The notes beneath the pieces are model-generated. The model searched no databases. It was not told where the DNA came from and saw only the letters and a program-made list of their open reading frames with translations. The position numbers were made by a program, and so were the translations under genes. From Coriobacteriales bacterium (lineage in GTDB: Bacteria > Actinomycetota > Coriobacteriia > Coriobacteriales > QAMH01): a DNA stretch of 8,440 nucleotides. Below, in pieces: positions 1-6,253 of the stretch (position 1 is the first letter of the stretch; the number at the start of each line of letters is the position of its first letter). The stretch covers positions 1 through 8,440 of the forward strand of contig JAKSUU010000037.1 of the NCBI GenBank assembly GCA_024408695.1, given 5' to 3'.

Positions 1-51
1 GAAGATATAGAAGTAAATTACATACCAAAGAGTATGATGTACTTTGCATAA
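1..51 (+). CDS. C-terminal end of an unidentified plus-strand gene (partial)
   Basis: Frame 1 is open from the window edge and ends with TAA at 49-51. It encodes a 16-residue C-terminus, EDIEVNYIPKSMMYFA. I do not recognise the family, and the fragment is too short to assign a function. The main support that it is a real gene end is the strong plus-strand intrinsic terminator 40 nt downstream (91-126), where a transcript leaving this frame would be expected to stop. It is the only plus-strand gene in the window and converges on the minus-strand block. Without the terminator, a 17-codon open stretch in AT-rich DNA would mean little. Confidence 0.45.
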   Translation, partial: EDIEVNYIPKSMMYFA

Positions 52-90
52 AATACATATGACGGATTAGTTATGGCTTGCAATATATAT

Positions 91-126
91 AACACCGAAT
101 GTACTTTTGACATTCGGTGTTTTTTA
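91..126 (+). terminator. Strong intrinsic terminator
   Basis: A perfect 12-bp stem (AACACCGAATGT at 91-102 paired with ACATTCGGTGTT at 110-121) encloses a 7-nt loop. The end of the stem runs into six T residues at 120-125 on the plus strand. The minus-strand side lacks a comparable T run, so it acts mainly on plus-strand transcripts from the gene ending at 51. The stop codon of the small minus-strand frame (124-126) lies inside this T tract. Confidence 0.9.
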
Positions 127-264
127 ATCACTAGCAAATTTCTGTGAAATCTCCCACGGAACGACTTCGTCTTTCGATCCATGCATAATCAGAATGTCAT
201 CTGCATAGTCAAGAAACTCGTATGTAAATAAATCTGCCTGTTTCAGTTCATTTAAAAAATCCAT
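124..264 (-). pseudogene. 46-residue remnant of an alpha/beta hydrolase (catalytic-acid segment)
   Basis: Reading from an ATG at 262-264 to a TAA at 124-126 gives 46 residues. Residues 21-36, ADDILIMHGSKDEVVP, match the strand-loop segment of alpha/beta hydrolases (typically 'lLiiHG.kDe.Vp') that carries the catalytic aspartate. A full enzyme has about 200 residues before this segment, including the nucleophile elbow, and about 50 after it, including the catalytic histidine. Both parts are missing here, so it cannot be an active hydrolase. It nevertheless has an AAGG ribosome-binding sequence 5-6 nt before the ATG and a promoter-like sequence at 313-341. An in-frame TAG just upstream of the ATG rules out extension. 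Its stop falls in the T tract of the convergent terminator. I infer a decayed gene fragment; a small expressed protein is the less likely alternative. Confidence 0.55.
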
Positions 265-273
265 ATTTACCTT

Positions 274-292
274 CTACATTTAAACTACATTT
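274..292. repeat. Short tandem repeat in the leader of the 46-residue frame
   Basis: CTACATTT occurs at 274-281 and again at 285-292, so the period is 11 nt, about one helical turn. It lies between the promoter-like sequence (313-341) and the start codon at 264, directly upstream of the ribosome-binding site. It could be a protein-binding site or chance in AT-rich DNA. Confidence 0.35.
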
Positions 293-312
293 ATAAGATT
301 TTAGGTTTACTT

Positions 313-341
313 ATTATAACTGAAAAACAAAATAAATGCAA
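313..341 (-). promoter_or_regulatory. Putative sigma70-type promoter for the 46-residue frame
   Basis: On the minus strand a perfect -10 TATAAT (313-318) is preceded, with a 17-nt spacer, by TTGCAT (336-341), which matches three of six -35 consensus bases. Transcription would start near 306 and give a leader of about 42 nt before the ATG at 264. No gene other than the 46-residue frame lies downstream on this strand before the terminator region. The 52-391 stretch otherwise contains no further gene that I can support. Confidence 0.45.
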
Positions 342-391
342 AATGCGTAAAAATGAAGGTGAAATATGGTACGAAAATATTGAATTAATAA

Positions 392-1480
392 CTAATCAAA
401 ATCAATTTTTATGCTTATAGAGTTTTTGCTTATAGAAATCTTTGCATCGCCAGAATTTTCTATATAATTTTTTTCAAGTATATCAGAGACAGATTTTTTA
501 AAATCTTTAGCAAGTTTTTCCTTGTCTGATTTTGTTAATTGTAACCTTTTTTCTGCGACTGAACTTTGCTTATTAAAGTCTTTTTTTAAATTGTCAAAAC
601 TTTGAGTTTCTAAAATCGAAGCTGTGTCGATTTTATTGTAATCAAGTGCCAATTGAACAATATTTTTGCAAGGCAAAATTTCACCACTTAAAATTCTCTG
701 GGCGCTTCTATAGGAAAGCTTCAAACCAAGTTTGTTAGCCAAATCTACTAAACTTGAAGGGGATGTACATGTCGCAAGCTGACAAAAAACATTGTCTATA
801 TCGCGCACATAAATGGAATTTTGCAAATAAATCTGTCTAAGAGTTGCAATAATATCAATATTTGAACCAAAATAACAGTTTACAGCACCTTTTTCACTTA
901 AAGCAAATTCTATAATAGTGCGAATGATGTTATGAGGCCCACTTTTTACTGCAAAAAAATTACTCTTGTTGCTTTGTAAAACTGGATAAGTTGATTGATC
1001 ATCTAAAAGTGGCAAACTTGTGGTATCAACTTTGCAAAGAATGCTGGTGCCAACTTTAACTTGAGAATATTGTACTTTTGCGTCAATAGAATTTTCTGAA
1101 ATAGAATACAAGGCCATACCACGACCATGAACTCCCCATTCATCTTTGTGCCATGTATCTAGTTTAGCCGTAACTCTTGGTTCAAAGATTAATTGCTGCA
1201 TTTCTTCTGGAACACCACAACCGTCGTCTAAAACAGTAATATCCAGGCTTGAATCTCCCTTTGAAGTAGAAACAAAAATGTTTTTGGCATTAGCATCACG
1301 ACTATTGCGCAAAAGTTCAATCACTAAATCTTCAACGCTACCAATATCTTGTTTGGCTTGGCGCATTTGAGCTTCATCGATATTTAATCGAACATAACCA
1401 AAGCCTAAGTCCTCTTGAACTTTCGACACCATCTTATGAGTAGCTTTATTTAAAAAATCTAAAAAATTAGAATTATCCAT
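392..1480 (-). CDS. Orphan GHKL-fold ATPase with a possible helix-turn-helix segment
   Basis: This 362-residue protein has the ATP-binding motifs of the GHKL superfamily (MutL, Hsp90, GyrB, histidine kinases). The N box is at 55-63 (E55, N59, D62, A63), the G1 box is DDGCG at 85-89, and a G2-like HGRGMA lies at 118-123. The N box wording (ELLRNSRDANA) is closest to MutL or HSP90-like ATPases. There is no histidine-kinase dimerisation box, no MutL endonuclease domain and no membrane segment. Residues about 243-284 (LANKLGLKLSYRSAQRILSG and following) resemble an Xre-type helix-turn-helix. The last 70 residues are lysine-rich, followed by a short beta-like end. It starts 27 nt after the rny stop on the same strand and is probably cotranscribed. 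No good Shine-Dalgarno sequence precedes the ATG. It is cytoplasmic by inference, and the substrate and role are unknown. Confidence 0.85.
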   Translation of the reverse strand: MDNSNFLDFLNKATHKMVSKVQEDLGFGYVRLNIDEAQMRQAKQDIGSVEDLVIELLRNSRDANAKNIFVSTSKGDSSLDITVLDDGCGVPEEMQQLIFEPRVTAKLDTWHKDEWGVHGRGMALYSISENSIDAKVQYSQVKVGTSILCKVDTTSLPLLDDQSTYPVLQSNKSNFFAVKSGPHNIIRTIIEFALSEKGAVNCYFGSNIDIIATLRQIYLQNSIYVRDIDNVFCQLATCTSPSSLVDLANKLGLKLSYRSAQRILSGEILPCKNIVQLALDYNKIDTASILETQSFDNLKKDFNKQSSVAEKRLQLTKSDKEKLAKDFKKSVSDILEKNYIENSGDAKISISKNSISIKIDFD

Positions 1481-1507
1481 TATTCATGACAGCTAAGAGA
1501 AAATTCA

Positions 1508-2674
1508 CTATTTTGCAATGTCTTCTGAGCGAGTTTCACGGATAACAACAACATGAACCTGACCCGGATACTGCAAAGTATTTTCGATTTCTTTTGCAAT
1601 TTCATGAGCAATTACACTAGATTTTGCATCGTCAACAACACTTGGCTCAACCATAACTCTTAGTTCGCGACCAGCTTGCATAGCATATGTTTTTGCGACA
1701 CCCTCGTGCGAAAATGCTATTTCTTCGAGCTTTTCTAAGCGCTTAATATAAGACTCATAGCTTTCGCGTCTTGCACCAGGACGAGCAGCACTTACTGCAT
1801 CAGCAGCTTGAACTAAAACAGCAATTAATGTGCTTGGTTCAACGTCATTGTGATGAGCTTCGATTGCATGAATAATCGCAGGACTTTCTCCATATTTTTT
1901 AGCAAGCTCAGCACCTATAATGGCATGTGATCCTTCAACTTCTCTATCTATGGCCTTGCCTAAATCGTGCAAAAGACCCGCACGTTTGGCATCCGTTGGA
2001 TCAAGACCAAGCTCGGATGCCATTAATGTAGCAATGTTTGCAACTTCAATTGAATGCTGTAAAACATTTTGGCCATAGGATGTACGATACTTTAAACGAC
2101 CTAATGTTTTTACGAGTTCAGGGTCTAAATTATGAATACCAAGGTCAAACGTTGCCTTTTTGCCAGCTTCGATAGAAGCCTTTTCTAGAAAATCAAGGGC
2201 TTTAGAAAAAGTTTCTTCTATTCTTGCAGGATGAATGCGGCCGTCGGCAATTAAATTTTCAAGCGTGATACGAGCAGCTTCACGACGCATAGGGTCAAAA
2301 CTTGAAAGGGTTACAGTTTCTGGTGTGTCATCAATAATGCAATCTACACCAGTAATTTGTTCGAAAGTTCTAATGTTTCTGCCTTCGCGACCAATGATTT
2401 TACCCTTAATATCGTCACTTGGAATAGAAACAGATGTAATCGTAGCTTCCGCTGTAAAGTCTGAAGCGATTTTTTGTATAGCAACCGACAAAATCTCGCG
2501 TGATTTTCTATCTGCTTCTTCTTTTGCATTTTTCTCTGATTCTTGAATAATAGCAGCTGCATCTTGTACGCATTCCTCTTTAATATTTTCAAGTAATAAG
2601 TCACGAGCTTCTTCTTTGCTCAAACCGGAAATTTCAAAAAGCTTATTTGAAACCTCTTGAAGTTTTTCTTGCAA
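1508..2674 (-). CDS. rny: RNase Y C-terminal part: coiled-coil end, KH and HD domains
   Basis: This is the longest open piece downstream of the internal stop, counted from the first possible initiator, a TTG at 2672-2674 (codon 133 of the intact gene). No Shine-Dalgarno sequence precedes that TTG, so independent translation is doubtful. The 388 residues contain a KH RNA-binding loop, IIGREGRN at 93-100, and an HD phosphohydrolase domain with H207, the HD pair H236-D237 and downstream D292, all intact. The end of the protein, with its conserved RPGARRE stretch near 298-304, is typical of the family. If made alone it would lack the membrane anchor and would be soluble, unlike normal RNase Y. 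The intact catalytic motifs show that selection held until very recently or still holds. The GHKL ATPase gene follows after 27 nt. Confidence 0.8.
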   Translation of the reverse strand: MQEKLQEVSNKLFEISGLSKEEARDLLLENIKEECVQDAAAIIQESEKNAKEEADRKSREILSVAIQKIASDFTAEATITSVSIPSDDIKGKIIGREGRNIRTFEQITGVDCIIDDTPETVTLSSFDPMRREAARITLENLIADGRIHPARIEETFSKALDFLEKASIEAGKKATFDLGIHNLDPELVKTLGRLKYRTSYGQNVLQHSIEVANIATLMASELGLDPTDAKRAGLLHDLGKAIDREVEGSHAIIGAELAKKYGESPAIIHAIEAHHNDVEPSTLIAVLVQAADAVSAARPGARRESYESYIKRLEKLEEIAFSHEGVAKTYAMQAGRELRVMVEPSVVDDAKSSVIAHEIAKEIENTLQYPGQVHVVVIRETRSEDIAK

Positions 2675-2875
2675 TTCGCCATTTGCATCATCTGCTTGAG
2701 CAATCTTTTCTTTTAAATCTTCTTCTAATGCATCTAATCCATCTTGACGTCTATCGAGTACCTCTTCTCTTTGTGCTGCTCTTTCTAAACGTTCCTTAGC
2801 ATCTGCCTTAATCTCTAAAGCGTCTGCTTGAGCCTGCTGTTTAATTTCATTTGCAGCCTCTTTTTCCTCACTGTC

Positions 2876-2878
2876 TTA
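2876..2878 (-). other. rny: Internal TAA stop codon in rny
   Basis: Codon 65 of rny reads TAA in the context AAA-TAA-GAC on the minus strand. It is not TGA, so selenocysteine insertion does not apply, and there is no slippery run suggesting programmed frameshifting. The same frame is open on both sides. Confidence 0.85.
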
Positions 2879-3070
2879 TTTTATATTACGGTCTTTTGCA
2901 TCTATTTCTTCTTCTTTTTTAATCGATTCCTCTTTTGCTTGCGCATCACTAATTATGCTTGCAGCTTTACTAGCTGCACCTTTAGCAGAATTTTTAAGAA
3001 TAAAATAAGCGGCTATAAAACCAAGCGCAAGACAAACAACGGCAATAACAACATAAATTATTGCATCCAT
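2876..3070 (-). CDS. rny: RNase Y N-terminal membrane anchor fragment (64 residues)
   Basis: The 64-residue frame starts at ATG 3068-3070, preceded by a good ribosome-binding site GAGGTG (3076-3081) five nt upstream. Residues about 4-26 (IIYVVIAVVCLALGFIAAYF) form one hydrophobic membrane helix. The rest is Ala/Lys/Glu-rich and begins the coiled coil. This is exactly the N-terminal architecture of RNase Y. It ends at the internal TAA, after which the same frame continues into the rest of the gene. If termination is efficient, the product is a short membrane-anchored peptide without RNA-binding or catalytic domains. A separate small membrane protein is unlikely, because the downstream frame is continuous and completes a normal-length RNase Y. 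Confidence 0.7.
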   Translation of the reverse strand: MDAIIYVVIAVVCLALGFIAAYFILKNSAKGAASKAASIISDAQAKEESIKKEEEIDAKDRNIK

Positions 3071-3137
3071 AATTTCACCTCAATACACTTAATTCAACAA
3101 TAAACAGTAACGATTCTTAAACGAGATAATGTGAACA

Positions 3138-3167
3138 ATTATATTTTGGCCACGTTTTTATATATAA
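3138..3167 (-). promoter_or_regulatory. Putative rny promoter
   Basis: On the minus strand a perfect -10 TATAAT lies at 3138-3143, with only a weak -35-like TTATAT about 18 nt upstream. Start would be near 3131 with a leader of about 60 nt before the rny ATG. A 10-bp perfect palindrome, GGGTAAACCC (3172-3181), sits just upstream of it and could be a binding site. The position between the recX terminator and rny suits a separate rny transcription unit. Confidence 0.35.
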
Positions 3168-3186
3168 GTAGGGGTAAACCCATAAT

Positions 3187-3215
3187 TTATAAAATAAAAC
3201 TCGCAAAAGCGAATT
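3187..3215 (-). terminator. Intrinsic terminator after recX
   Basis: On the minus strand the sequence AATTCGC-TTTT-GCGAGTT forms a 7-bp stem with one T-G wobble and a 4-nt loop (3198-3215). It is followed by a T-rich tract TTATTTTAT (to about 3187). It lies 37 nt beyond the recX stop. The stem is short, so termination may be partial. Confidence 0.6.
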
Positions 3216-3251
3216 GCTACTTTTAATATTTTAACACAGCAACAACAATAG

Positions 3252-3716
3252 TTATAAAAGATTAATAAGATGCTCTTGTTTGTAAGATTCTATAGCAATT
3301 GATGCAACATCATAAAAGAAGCCTTTGTTTTTTAAGCGCCTAGAACAATACTGCTCATCAAAGGATTTAGATTCAAACAGCTTTTCTATGTAATTTTTAG
3401 CACATTTAACGTCTTCAGTTTTGGATAGTTGTTTTTCGAGCTTAAGATTAATAATATCTTGATCTATGCCCAAACTTTTTAATTTTAAAGAAATTCTTAT
3501 AGAACTCCAGTGTTGGCGGCGCTTTGCTAAAGTATAATCTAAAGCAAAGCGCTCATCATTCAATAAATCAAGTTCTATTGCACGTAAAACTGCTAAGTTT
3601 ATTTGCTCTTCACTAAATCCTGATTCTTTTAGTTTTTGTTTAATTTGCTTAACAGTCTTAGCGCTATAATTCAGATAATAAGCAATCTGCTCAATTGCAC
3701 TAGATGGTTTTTTCAC
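3252..3716 (-). CDS. recX: Regulatory protein RecX
   Basis: RecX binds RecA filaments and modulates their assembly, and its gene usually lies next to recA. The 154-residue product has the expected tandem three-helix repeats. The first runs from about 7 to 50 (YSAKTVKQIKQKLKESGFS, a family-typical 'R.hsr.El..kL...gf'). The hallmark LLNDERFALDY at 51-61 follows. A second repeat, with RRQHWSSIRISLKLKSLGID, covers about 66-84, and a degenerate third repeat runs to the C-terminus. Length is normal for the family. The start is GTG at 3714-3716, 14 nt after the recA stop, with only a weak AAGG about 12 nt upstream. Translation is probably coupled to recA, which would keep RecX levels lower than RecA. 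A terminator-like hairpin follows at 3187-3215. Confidence 0.92.
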   Translation of the reverse strand: MKKPSSAIEQIAYYLNYSAKTVKQIKQKLKESGFSEEQINLAVLRAIELDLLNDERFALDYTLAKRRQHWSSIRISLKLKSLGIDQDIINLKLEKQLSKTEDVKCAKNYIEKLFESKSFDEQYCSRRLKNKGFFYDVASIAIESYKQEHLINLL

Positions 3717-3730
3717 TTTATAAACGTGCC

Positions 3731-4912
3731 TTAAGCTTTTTTACTTGAACTTGAATTAGTTTGTTGTCCTGCACCAACTTGAGAAACCTTGCTATGTTCG
3801 GTTTTTGTTTTTGAATCTGCACTAACACTATCAGAAGTTGAACTTTGGGTAATACTGTCTGCAGAAGCTGCACCTTGATTACATAAACCAGCCGCAACAC
3901 GTGTGCGTTTTTCAATCTCTTTAAATAATTCTGGATGATTTATTAAAGTCTCTTTAGCTGCTTCTCTACCTTGCCCAAGTCTGTTATCGTTATAGGTATA
4001 CCAAGCACCCGCTCTTTGAACAATATCGAAATCGCAAGCAACATCTAACACAGAACCTTCTAAAGAAATGCCGGTTCCGTACATAAGATCAAATTCGGCC
4101 TGTTTAAAAGGAGCAGCACACTTATTTTTAACAATCTTTGCGCGAACCCTGTTACCAATAGCCTCACCTTTATCTTTAATAGTTTCGATTCTTCTTATAT
4201 CTATGCGAACAGATGAGAAAAATTTCAAAGCACGGCCACCAGTTGTGGTTTCTGGATTACCAAACATAACGCCAATTTTTTCACGCAATTGGTTAATAAA
4301 AATACAGGTTGTATGAGATTTTGATAAAGATCCAGCAAGTTTACGAAGTGCCTGACTCATAAGACGAGCTTGAAGACCAATTGTTGTGTCTCCAATTTCT
4401 CCTTCAATTTCACTTCTTGGAACAAGCGCAGCAACAGAATCAATAACAATACAATCCAATGCATTAGACCTAACAAGCATATCGCAAATTTCTAAGCCTT
4501 GCTCACCAGTATCTGGTTGTGAAATTAAGACCTCATCAATATCAACACCAATTTTTGAGGCATAAATTGGATCTAAAGCATGTTCAGCATCTATAAAAGC
4601 AACACTACCACCTTGTTTTTGCGCTTGAGCTAAAATCTGCAAGGCTAATGTAGTTTTACCACTAGATTCTGGACCATAGATTTCTACAATGCGCCCTTTT
4701 GGAACGCCACCAATACCCAAAGCAAGGTCTAAAGATAGTGCGCCTGTTGGAATTACATCGACATTTAAAGCATGCGATGTATCACCAAGTTTCATAATTG
4801 ACCCAGCGCCAAATTTCTTTTCAATCTGTGCCGTTGCAAGGTTTAATAATTCTTCTTTACTCACTTCGTCAAGACTGTTTGTAGTTGTACTTTTTTTTGC
4901 ATTCGTTGTCAT
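3731..4912 (-). CDS. recA: Recombinase RecA
   Basis: RecA forms ATP-dependent filaments on single-stranded DNA, drives strand exchange and triggers SOS cleavage of LexA. The 393-residue protein carries Walker [10 protein letters not shown] (80-88), the catalytic glutamate E110 in [10 protein letters not shown], Walker [11 protein letters not shown] (154-163) and the [10 protein letters not shown] and [15 protein letters not shown] segments (205-232), which contain DNA-binding loop 2. I chose the ATG at 4910-4912. AAAGG (4919-4923) lies six nt before it, and the product then starts in the usual RecA way, about 30 residues before the [13 protein letters not shown] segment. The frame stays open to 4993, but the additional 27 residues have no family match and would cover the promoter. 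After about residue 343 comes a 50-residue Ser/Thr/Gln-rich tail ending SSSSKKA, longer than in most RecA proteins. recX follows after 14 nt. Confidence 0.97.
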   Translation of the reverse strand: MTTNAKKSTTTNSLDEVSKEELLNLATAQIEKKFGAGSIMKLGDTSHALNVDVIPTGALSLDLALGIGGVPKGRIVEIYGPESSGKTTLALQILAQAQKQGGSVAFIDAEHALDPIYASKIGVDIDEVLISQPDTGEQGLEICDMLVRSNALDCIVIDSVAALVPRSEIEGEIGDTTIGLQARLMSQALRKLAGSLSKSHTTCIFINQLREKIGVMFGNPETTTGGRALKFFSSVRIDIRRIETIKDKGEAIGNRVRAKIVKNKCAAPFKQAEFDLMYGTGISLEGSVLDVACDFDIVQRAGAWYTYNDNRLGQGREAAKETLINHPELFKEIEKRTRVAAGLCNQGAASADSITQSSTSDSVSADSKTKTEHSKVSQVGAGQQTNSSSSKKA

Positions 4913-4918
4913 AATTTG

Positions 4919-4923
4919 CCTTT
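4919..4923 (-). promoter_or_regulatory. recA ribosome-binding site
   Basis: AAAGG on the minus strand lies six nt upstream of the ATG at 4912. It decides the start in favour of that ATG over longer in-frame options up to 4993. Confidence 0.6.
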
Positions 4924-4935
4924 CTATAAAAATTG

Positions 4936-4964
4936 ATAATACCGATGCGTTAGCTTCGAGCAAA
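4936..4964 (-). promoter_or_regulatory. Putative recA promoter
   Basis: On the minus strand, TATTAT (4936-4941, five of six -10 consensus bases) is preceded, across a 17-nt spacer, by TTTGCT (4959-4964, three of six -35 bases). The predicted start near 4929 gives a leader of about 17 nt to the recA ATG. The spacer and -35 are covered by the palindrome at 4944-4970. The rest of the cinA-recA gap, 4971-5121, is very AT-rich, and I see no gene or clear terminator in it. Confidence 0.45.
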
Positions 4965-4970
4965 CGTATC
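4944..4970. promoter_or_regulatory. Imperfect palindrome over the recA promoter, possible operator
   Basis: A 27-nt dyad is centred on 4957. On the plus strand the left arm GAT-g-CGTT-a-GCT (4944-4955) mirrors AGC-a-AACG-t-ATC (4959-4970) around TCG, with 10 of 12 positions paired. It covers the -35 and spacer of the putative recA promoter, a classic place for a repressor site. It does not match the usual Gram-positive and actinobacterial LexA box (GAAC-N4-GTTC). It could also fold as a hairpin if transcription started further upstream. Confidence 0.45.
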
Positions 4971-5121
4971 AATGCCATCATACAAAAAAGCAATTGAAAA
5001 AATCAATGAATTCACACTTAAATACATACATTTAAATTTACTAAAATAGCAAAAATTATCGGAAAAATTATTTGTATAAAACTAAAAAATTTCTAAAAAA
5101 ATACTAAATTGAAGATAAAAA

Positions 5122-5667
5122 TTAGAGCTTATAGTAGTCTTCTAAAATACTTAATAAAATTTCTAAACCATGATATGTAGCATACTCGCGTACTTGTTCG
5201 CGACTAGGATTTTCGCCTTCCGCAAGTTCATATTCATCGCCTGAACCAACAACAATGCTAAAAACCTTACCTTTATTTTGAAATCGCACACCATAAAAAA
5301 CAGTACCAACCTTAGTATTATGGCTATCGGTTGTTGGACCTGCAATTCCTGTTGTTGTAAAGGCAATATCACTTGGCAAAAGATTTTTTAAACCCTCGCA
5401 CATGGCTTTTGCACACTCCATTGAGACTAGATTATCATCATCAATTAAATCTTGATCAAGATCTAAAAACTTTGATTTTAAAGATGGGTCGTATGTTACA
5501 AGACCGCCTAAATAGCATTTTGAAGAGCCACTAATATCTGTTAGGGCAGCGGCAATCTTGCCTCCAGTACAAGACTCCGCTGTAGCGATTTTTATTCCAG
5601 CTGCAGTAGCATGTTCAATAATTTTTTGTGCTAATTCTTTAGTTGAATAATTCTTTTGACTTTGCAA
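5122..5667 (-). CDS. CinA C-terminal domain protein, nicotinamide-nucleotide amidohydrolase (PncC type)
   Basis: The family deamidates nicotinamide mononucleotide to nicotinic acid mononucleotide in the cytoplasm, recycling NMN released by DNA ligase and other reactions. The 181-residue protein is the CinA-C domain alone; the N-terminal MoCF-like half of long CinA proteins is absent. Visible motifs are ATAESCTGGKIAAALTD (28-44), SGSSKCYLGGLVTYD (46-60), TTTGIAGP (104-111) and a C-terminal REQVREYA helix (157-164). After GIAGP the loop reads TTDSHNTKVGT, where many homologues have a glycine-rich stretch. I chose the TTG at 5665-5667, because GGGAG (5674-5678) lies six nt before it. A longer TTG start at 5688 has no ribosome-binding sequence. 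With this start the gene overlaps the end of pgsA by 29 nt, so translation is likely coupled. Confidence 0.9.
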   Translation of the reverse strand: MQSQKNYSTKELAQKIIEHATAAGIKIATAESCTGGKIAAALTDISGSSKCYLGGLVTYDPSLKSKFLDLDQDLIDDDNLVSMECAKAMCEGLKNLLPSDIAFTTTGIAGPTTDSHNTKVGTVFYGVRFQNKGKVFSIVVGSGDEYELAEGENPSREQVREYATYHGLEILLSILEDYYKL

Positions 5668-6253
5668 AATAATCTCCCATCGAAACAATTGACATTATTA
5701 TAGAAATAATCATAACAGTCCAAGAAGCATAAAAATAAAATGAACAAAAACCTTGTCCAAAACTAACAAACAAAGTGCAATCCATCAAAATAAACATAAT
5801 AATTGCAATAATTTGCAATACTGTTTTAACCTTACCAAATATTGAAGCTGCTATAACCACACCCTTTGCTGCGGCAAGCATACGCAAACCGGATACTATA
5901 AATTCGCGTGCTACAACAATTAGGGCAACCCAAGATGGCAAAGAGCCAATTTCTACTAAAGCAAATAATGCCGCACAAACCAAAATTTTGTCGGCCAATG
6001 GATCCATAAATTTTCCAAAATCAGTAATACAATTTGTTTTGCGGGCAATTGCTCCATCAATACAATCTGTGGCAGCAATAACTGCAAAAGCAAAGGCGGC
6101 AACAAAAGGTTGAATGCCCAAAAAATAGTCATAGTTATAAAATAGATAAGGCCAGGGAGCTAATAACAAAATGACAAATATGGGAATAAGAATTACCCTA
6201 ATCATTGTTATTACATTAGGAACAGTCCAAATCTTTGAACTACTTGAAGCCAT
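5639..6253 (-). CDS. pgsA: CDP-diacylglycerol-glycerol-3-phosphate 3-phosphatidyltransferase
   Basis: PgsA joins CDP-diacylglycerol and glycerol-3-phosphate to give phosphatidylglycerolphosphate, the committed step to phosphatidylglycerol and cardiolipin, at the cytoplasmic membrane. The 204-residue protein shows the complete CDP-alcohol phosphotransferase signature at 63-88: D63-x2-D66-G67-x2-A70-R71-x8-G80-x3-D84-x3-D88. All catalytic aspartates are present. Family-typical VPNVITMIRV (11-20) and AREFIVSGLRMLAAAKG (115-131) flank it. Several hydrophobic helices run through the protein (about 18-38, 48-62, 90-114, 142-165 and 175-192). The ATG at 6251-6253 shares its first base with the last base of the rimO stop (TAATG). 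A strong AGAAGGAG lies about 10 nt upstream inside rimO. This implies tight coupling with rimO. The 3' end overlaps the CinA-C gene. Confidence 0.95.
   Translation of the reverse strand: MASSSSKIWTVPNVITMIRVILIPIFVILLLAPWPYLFYNYDYFLGIQPFVAAFAFAVIAATDCIDGAIARKTNCITDFGKFMDPLADKILVCAALFALVEIGSLPSWVALIVVAREFIVSGLRMLAAAKGVVIAASIFGKVKTVLQIIAIIMFILMDCTLFVSFGQGFCSFYFYASWTVMIISIIMSIVSMGDYFAKSKELFN
5674..5678 (-). promoter_or_regulatory. Ribosome-binding site inside pgsA that sets the cinA start
   Basis: GGGAG on the minus strand, within the last codons of pgsA, is spaced six nt from TTG 5665-5667. It supports that TTG over the upstream TTG at 5686-5688. Confidence 0.6.

Larger units (their letters stand above)
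1508..3070 (-). pseudogene. rny: Ribonuclease Y, full length but interrupted by an in-frame TAA
   Basis: RNase Y is the membrane-anchored endoribonuclease that starts mRNA decay in many Gram-positive bacteria. The reading frame from ATG 3070 to TAG 1508 spans 520 sense-length codons, the normal size of the family. The order is correct: N-terminal membrane anchor, long charged coiled coil, KH domain, HD domain. One codon, number 65 (TAA at 2876-2878), is a stop. The frame on both sides is the same and stays open for 67 codons (2675-2875), which encode coiled-coil residues such as [19 protein letters not shown] single base substitution from CAA, GAA or AAA would account for it; no frameshift is needed. 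Nothing else in the gene looks decayed, so a very recent mutation, a sequencing or assembly error, or readthrough are all possible. Every other TAA in the window ends a gene normally. Confidence 0.85.

Noticed and set aside
392..1480. MutL mismatch-repair protein
   Set aside because: Only the ATP-binding boxes resemble MutL. The MutL transducer and C-terminal endonuclease or dimerisation domain are not seen, and the C-terminal half differs completely.
2876..2878. Recoding of TAA as an amino acid in this organism
   Set aside because: TAA ends yajQ, rimO, pgsA, cinA, recA and recX in this window at the expected family lengths, so it is a normal stop. Selenocysteine and pyrrolysine use TGA and TAG.
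2828..3103. Plus-strand frame of 91 codons, Phe-rich, opposite the start of rny
   Set aside because: It is the antisense image of the Glu/Lys-rich RNase Y coiled coil, with no ribosome-binding site and no recognisable motif. Other plus-strand frames inside minus-strand genes were dropped for the same reason.
4913..4993. Longer RecA with 27 additional N-terminal residues
   Set aside because: The additional residues have no RecA similarity, the ATG at 4912 has a well-spaced AAAGG, and the extension would run across the likely promoter and palindrome.
5080..5110. Near-repeats of CTAAAAAA in the cinA-recA gap as a structured element
   Set aside because: They are low-complexity A/T runs with no stem, and give neither a terminator nor a clear binding site.
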